Positions 58,830 through 64,000 of a DNA stretch of 64,000 nt are shown here, piece after piece; the first letter of the stretch is position 1, and every line of letters begins with the position of its first letter. Source of the DNA: Zygnema circumcarinatum. Lineage: Eukaryota; Streptophyta; Zygnematophyceae; Zygnematales; Zygnemataceae. The notes beneath the pieces are model-generated. The model saw nothing but the letters and a program-made list of their open reading frames with translations, was not told where the DNA came from and did not search any database. Where the stretch lies: positions 4,389,911-4,453,910 of the forward strand of contig CM074804.1 of assembly GCA_037447605.1 (NCBI GenBank), in the 5' to 3' direction. Made by a program: the position numbers and the translations under genes.

Positions 58830-60870
58830 CCGACACAGTTTTAGTCAGTCAGAACGGCATCTCCGTTAGCGGGCCCTGCAGAGAGTTGGGAGGTCATTGC
58901 TTTTAGAAAGAGGACGCCACCAGCGCTACATTGGAAGGAGGACACTTTCTCTTTTGTTTGGGTAGACTTTTCCTTTCTCTTGTTAGATCACAACCTTTTT
59001 TTCCTTTTCGATGTGTGTTTTCTCGACACGTGCAGAGGGTCGATGGATGCGGGTGTGAACACAAAGGTCCCTTCTCCATGCTAAAGAGATTAAGGATTGC
59101 TAAGCTAAGGCAATGTCAAGTATAACTCACTGCAGCAATGCTCACACAAGTCATGTTTACGAGAACACACCAACAAGATATAATCAGCAGAGCAATGCCG
59201 AGCAACCTTTCCACTCAGTTATATAGAGATGGCTACAAGGGTAACAATTCATACATTTTAGAGAAATCTACTCCTTAGCCCACTTGAGAGTACACCCTAA
59301 ATTTGCCAAGCCATATGCACATAAATAAGTTGACAATCAACATGGTCACATTTTTCGCAACGCGTACTTAGCCTAATTGTCTCGATGCTCTCAGCACTTC
59401 ACCTGACCTTCCATCGCATGAAAGTTGCCACAGCCATGATGATGAGCCATGATGTCTGCATCCCTCTGTGGCTGTCACGCTTCTCCTCGCGGCTACGCTA
59501 ATGCCCAGGCATCCCTTTCGGCAGGCCTCTGCCACCAAATCTACCCAAATGGGCTGGCAATCTACAAGGCCAAATTTGTGACAACCCTGACCTAGATTAG
59601 CCGCACGATTCCCTTTGCAGTTCGCCTGAGCTTCCATCATGTGTTGCCATAACCAGCAACGTCCGCACGATGTTTGCCTTTAATGTCGGTCCATGTGGCA
59701 ACCCTAATGCTAAGTCATCCCTTTCGGCATGCCTCTTCCACCTACCGGTTGTCCCCCAACAGCGCCCTCCATTCACTTGCCGTACGTGAATCCATACTTT
59801 CATCTGGACGTACATGCACGGGATCCTGTCATTTCAACACAATCATGCTTAGGAAAGAGCATCATCTTAGGACCAAAAAAATTGGAGGGATTAGACGTGG
59901 AAAAGAAGAGACAAAAATGGCGAGGAGAGAGAGGGATGTGAGGGGAGAGAGAGGGAGACTTCTAGTTGATGTCTGGTGAGATCAAGGCATTCTAAATTCC
60001 TGAACATTGGGGCAGGTCAATAAACAGCAGCAGTAAGAAGCACCTTTGGTTCTACTGAGCGGATGGCTGGAAGGACCGTTCTCTCAGTCAAATAGTTACT
60101 AGGAAAAATTACAAGAGGGAACCAAAGAAAAAAACCTTTGTTGTCGATTTTAAGATTTGATTTGCTTTTTACTTTTTTCAGCATGGCTGCTGTTTGGAGG
60201 CAACGGCTAACCATTGAATCACGCTGGGCATTAAGAATTAGACTACATTTAATTCGCATAATCGCATTTGAAGCACCGCACCCATTCGAAGGCACGATAT
60301 ACATGATTGCAAACTCAATCTTCCGCTGGACAGCAATTAACATCTATATTAGCTCTTTTTGTATCATCTTACCGTGGAAAAAGGCGTGTTGCATGACAGT
60401 GATTTTGGGATTCTTTTGTTGAGCATGTCAACAAAAGAATCGATTCCTCACTACCAGCATCAGACACGTGTCCTACGACCTCTGCCTATACCGTACAAGC
60501 GTCCCAAACCTCATGCCGTCTGAACCCTCGCTCAAGTGCAGCCTGCAGGATAGTGCTGCCACTGTCCACTGTCTCTGTCCGATCCAATGCTTGGCTGCCT
60601 GCTAAACCCTAAATCCGTAGCTCTGCACCGATCACCAGATGACCACCTTTCGTCCAAAAATTTCCCCTAAGAGCACCTCGCGCAATTGATTTCGACTTAG
60701 CTCACATTTTCCTGACGCCAAATACGGTACGGTAGCAACCCGAGCAACGGTTCCACTGCTCCGATGAATTTGAACGAGAGCCAAATTGTGAGCTCAAGAA
60801 AATCAAACCGACAAAGGTGGCCGTGCGTGGCCCTCAGCACTCCTCCCCCTCTCTCTGCGGCCTTGCCTCC
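58830..60870. other. Intergenic DNA between convergent esterase-like and zinc-finger genes
   Basis: This 2-kb interval should hold two 3' UTRs. It contains a diverged tandem duplication (59398-59745), a telo-box-like AAACCCTAAA near 60604 and one GTACGGTACGG word (60726-60735). No gene was recognised. Confidence 0.5.
59398..59745. repeat. Diverged tandem duplication, unit about 210-220 bp
   Basis: TTCACCTGACCTTCCATC (59398) recurs as TTCGCCTGAGCTTCCATC (59621). The word ATCCCTTTCGGCAGGCCTCT (59511) recurs as ATCCCTTTCGGCATGCCTCT (59717). Unit ends are approximate. Confidence 0.65.
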
Positions 60871-63800
60871 CTATCTCTCACTCCGTGACTCTCCTCTCTG
60901 CTCTCCTCCTCGCCCTCCTACCTCCCCTCCCATAGGAAAAACAACTTCAGCACCCCGTCTCCCTTCCAGCAATGCCTCTCCCTCCCTAACCACCTCGAGC
61001 TGCGGTAAGCTTACACCCGACCCCGACCTTACAATGCTCTCCAAAGTCCCTTCAGTGTATCCCGCCATAGATGTCGTAATTCCTCTCCCACCATACCCAT
61101 ACCCCTCTCCGCTTAAACCCTGCACTGGGCCCTCTCCCCCCTCCACCGGCTCCAACGCATACCAGGTGCCCGTACCCGCTGACCCACCGCTTGCAGGCAC
61201 ATATAAAATCGGTATCTCCGACTGCAAATCCGTCAGAGCATATCTTCCAGGGGCGGCTCCTTGAAGTTGCTGTCCTGAGCTTTCCCATAGAGCCGCTGCA
61301 GAATTTATCGGCTGCTGTATCCCAGCCAAAGGGTACAGGATCTGAACATCTACTCCACTTTGATACTGGGGGTAGAAAGAAGTGGAGCAAGGTTGAATTT
61401 CTGGTGGAGATACTAATTGCAGCGGCGCACTCGCATCTCCCCTGAACCCCAGCACTTGTGGAACCTGAGGTGGGGCCTGAATTCGGGCCCACATTCCAGC
61501 GTGAAGTGGAAATTGAACTGCACCCTGACTTGGAAACTGAACCTGAACTGCAGGCTGACTTGGTAGCTGAATTGGTGGCTGAACTGCAGGCTGAATTGGG
61601 GTCTGACTTTCAGCTTGCGTTGGGGGCTGAATTGGTCCCTGGAAAGCGGCCTGCATTTGGGCCTGAATTGCAGCCTGAATTGAAGCCTGAGTTGGGGTTT
61701 GGGTTTGAGCGACAAGGAAGCTATTGCTAGTGCTTGAAATAGGATCACTTGGAGGTCTTATGGGGCTATGTATGCGCCGAGGAACAGGGGCTCTGAGGAG
61801 GCTTTGAACTGCAGACTCGAATAGGCTGGGGGAGGGAATATCGATTCCACTGACTGAAGGTTGAGGAGGAATTTGCGAGAACAAGGAAGGAAGAGAGCCT
61901 TCGCTTGCGACTCCCGGAAAGGCAGTTCGCCAGAGGTCAAGTCCTGCTCGCAGGTGCTCTTCATACCGTTCTGTGTACAAGTAGATCAGGGAGATTAGTG
62001 AAATGGAAGAGAGAAGAGGGCGTGCGAGAGAAAAGCAGAGATAAAGTCAAACCAGTAGCACCCTCGCGCACTTTGACGGGAATGAAACTAGCAGGAGATT
62101 CAGGGAATTGCTTGGAACTCACTCACTTAACATAGAACAAACAGGAAGGCAACTTCTGCGAAGGGAAATAGAGTACAGGGAGAAAGAAAATGGAAGAGTG
62201 GAGGAATATCATCATCAAGTTACCTCGTCGATGACGATTCATGTGGCCGCCAAGGGCACGCGATCTGCTGAACCTCCTCCCACAAAACCTGCCAGCTACA
62301 GATGAACACGTGTCAGCTGCATCCTCCCAGCCCTTGCAGAATTCTTTTGCATGAACATGACCTTGCAGGGGAAATGCCTTGGCTTGAAACTGACCAAATA
62401 TTGTGCCGCGACTCAACTCATGCTCGTTGTAAAGTGGCTACTCACCGGCAGACGTACTTCCCTCCGTCTCTCTGAACTCCCCCCTGTTGGCTGAACTCTG
62501 TCTCTCTCCCTCTTTGCACTGCTCCGTCACTACCTGTTCCCCCATCATGTGATTTTCCCCTTGTTGAACAGTAAGCCCTCGTTCTGCGAAATATCGTTCA
62601 TCATCTGCTTCCAGTATGAAGCGCCTCTCCTCTATCATTCCCTTCAATAATCAACAATAACCCGCTATTAAACCCCTAACTCTGCTACCACCCACCTGTA
62701 AACCCAGACTCTCCTTCGTCATGAGGAGCTTCTGCGGGCCCTTCTCCCCCTCCTCCCGCCACTTCGCCACTTTGCCTTCCCTCCACGCTCGGAATCGCTG
62801 CGAATACTTCCCCCGCCGGCAGAGAGGGTGGCCCCAATGCAGCACTCTGACGAGCACCTGACATTTCCATGCTGCCGGACGAGCTTCCAGAACCTTCCTC
62901 TGAAGCTCTGCCGGTAAAGCGAAGGCGACTTTCTGCCCCCCTGATAATGCCCGAGCCATATCCAAAGTCTCTGCGAGCATCATTTGGCGGGAGTTTCAAT
63001 CTCCTTGTATATTCCATTGAGGAGTTTTCAGGCAATGTAACGGTTGCCATTTGAGTGGATCTGGATGTTGTCATGGTTTCAGGTCTTGTTGAAGGTAGAG
63101 GTTGGCTGATTTCCTCTGTCGAAGGCATGGGAAGAATCCAAGGAGCTGCTTCCGTCCATGCAGTAACCCTACCACTGGCAAAGGAAACAAAATCGCATCT
63201 GAGTACTTTATAAACCCCAACCAATGACGATACATGTACGTAAGGAGCAACAAAACCCGCCCAGAAAGCATACATAAAGCAGAAGTTTAGCAGGAACATA
63301 CCTCGACACGATGCGAGCGACATCTCGTTCATTTGGATTCCCTTGAAATGAAAGCTGGTTGCTGCTGGAAGATGCTGCCTTTGGAGGCAATCCCGAGAGG
63401 CCCTTCAGAGGTGCGAGCAGAGGCACTCCAAATAGGCGAACGGTCTTTCTCTTCGGATTCTCCCTCTCAATCTCTATCCCTCCCTCCCCATTTTGCGCTG
63501 ATCCTGATGCAATTCGCGGAGGCAGTCTCCACATAACAGCATTTCTTAAAGCCGTTTTTGCCCTGTCGATCGCATCCTGCTTGTCCTTTTCCGTCTCGTA
63601 CTCCTCCCTCCAACCACTTGCTCCCACATCTCTCTCAGCTCCCGTTCGCTTGAAACCCCTCTCGCTCTGTCTAGAATCAGACCGATATCCGAAAGGTCCG
63701 GCCTCGTCAACCTTTTGCTTTCCTCGTTGCTTCGCCTTCTTGGCTTGCTCGAGCTGCTCCTCATTTTGAACTGACTCTGCCTCTTTACTCTCTGTAGTCC

Positions 63801-63873
63801 GACCGCTTGATTCGGAGCCCTCGGGGTTTCCTTGTCCTTCTCCTTGCCCTTCGGACTGAACCCCGGAAGCCAT
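60871..63873 (-). CDS. Single C2H2 zinc-finger protein, plant ALGGH type
   Basis: Probably a nuclear transcription regulator. Six exons fit in phase: 63302-63873, 62696-63174, 62534-62631, 62446-62471, 62224-62288 and 60871-61970. They total 2340 nt, or 779 aa. The only recognisable domain is one C2H2 finger near residues 388-413, reading KYVCRFCGRRFSRSRALGGH then MNRHRR. It spans the 62446/62288 splice, which splits the codon after the second residue following the first Cys. The ALGGH core is diagnostic of plant EPF/SUPERMAN-type fingers (usually QALGGH). The N-terminus is Gly/Ser/Glu-rich. After the finger a Gln/Pro-rich repeat (about residues 500-585; TQASIQAAIQAQMQAAFQ) resembles an activation region. 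The tiny exon 62446-62471 follows an intron of only about 50-62 nt (acceptor at 62484 or 62472), and this junction is the weakest part of the model. The long upstream exons are inferred from open frame and phase. Confidence 0.78.
61465..61720 (-). repeat. Imperfect coding repeat (Gln/Pro-rich)
   Basis: Within the last exon of the zinc-finger gene, short units built on CTGAATTG (plus-strand view) repeat imperfectly and encode IQxxxQ/PIQ motifs. Confidence 0.75.
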
Positions 63874-64000
63874 GGCTGGACCACGGGCATGCTCAAAAGG
63901 TGCAGAATGTAAGGTCCATAGAGTCAGCTGCTGCTGAGTTCGTCGAGTGAAGCTCCACCCACTTAACGAGGTGGAGAAGGTCCCACTGCTTCTCCGAAAG
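63874..64000. promoter_or_regulatory. 5' flank of the zinc-finger gene (window edge)
   Basis: Only 127 bases lie between the presumed start codon and the window end. Probably 5' UTR; no motif is called. Confidence 0.4.

Overview
The window is nuclear DNA from an intron-rich eukaryote, most likely a streptophyte (a charophyte green alga or an early land plant). The evidence is the gene content: a zinc finger of the plant ALGGH type, a CW14/EDR2-type DUF1336 protein, a plant-like ELMO protein, a plant-type folate-biopterin transporter and a FIE-like Polycomb WD40 protein. Introns follow GT-AG rules, apart from one GC-AG intron, and intergenic DNA is full of simple repeats and small inverted-repeat transposons. 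I cannot name the species from sequence alone. A 10-N assembly gap lies at 27914-27923.

Layout. 1-2893 (-): 5' part of an ELMO-domain gene that runs off the left edge. 4392-12919 (+): cohesin SMC1, 19 exons. 14030-17758 (+): folate-biopterin transporter family, 6 exons. 17759-28403: about 10.6 kb with little recognisable coding, containing one possible intronless gene (21601-23028, -), long purine or pyrimidine tracts, CGTACG-rich DNA, a GGGA microsatellite and two small transposons. 28404-33081 (-): coatomer delta subunit, 11 exons, with a decayed bacterial-type inorganic pyrophosphatase fragment inside one intron. 33597-34460: non-autonomous hAT-like element with an exact 8-bp target duplication. 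35403-36420 (-): LSM3. 37073-42493 (+): FIE/EED Polycomb WD40 protein, 13 exons. 44071-45009 (-): splicing factor ISY1, intronless. 45894-52414 (+): CW14/EDR2-like DUF1336 protein, 10 exons. 53563-58829 (+): erythromycin-esterase-like protein, 8 exons. 60871-63873 (-): single C2H2 zinc-finger regulator, 6 exons.

The genes do not form one pathway. They are mostly housekeeping: chromosome cohesion, vesicle coat, U6/decapping LSm ring, spliceosome and PRC2. Three head-to-head pairs share promoter intervals (ELMO/SMC1, LSM3/FIE, ISY1/CW14-like), and plant-type telo-box motifs (AAACCCTAA) recur there and upstream of delta-COP.

Exon joins were checked by reading-frame phase. The summed coding lengths are multiples of three and give family-typical sizes: SMC1 1225 aa, delta-COP 523 aa, FIE 368 aa, LSM3 96 aa. 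The most notable non-routine observations are the pyrophosphatase fragment in a delta-COP intron, the two transposon families with intact termini, the intergenic GTACGG/CGTACG clusters, introns with purine-rich and pyrimidine-rich halves, and an intron-bearing erythromycin-esterase-family gene.
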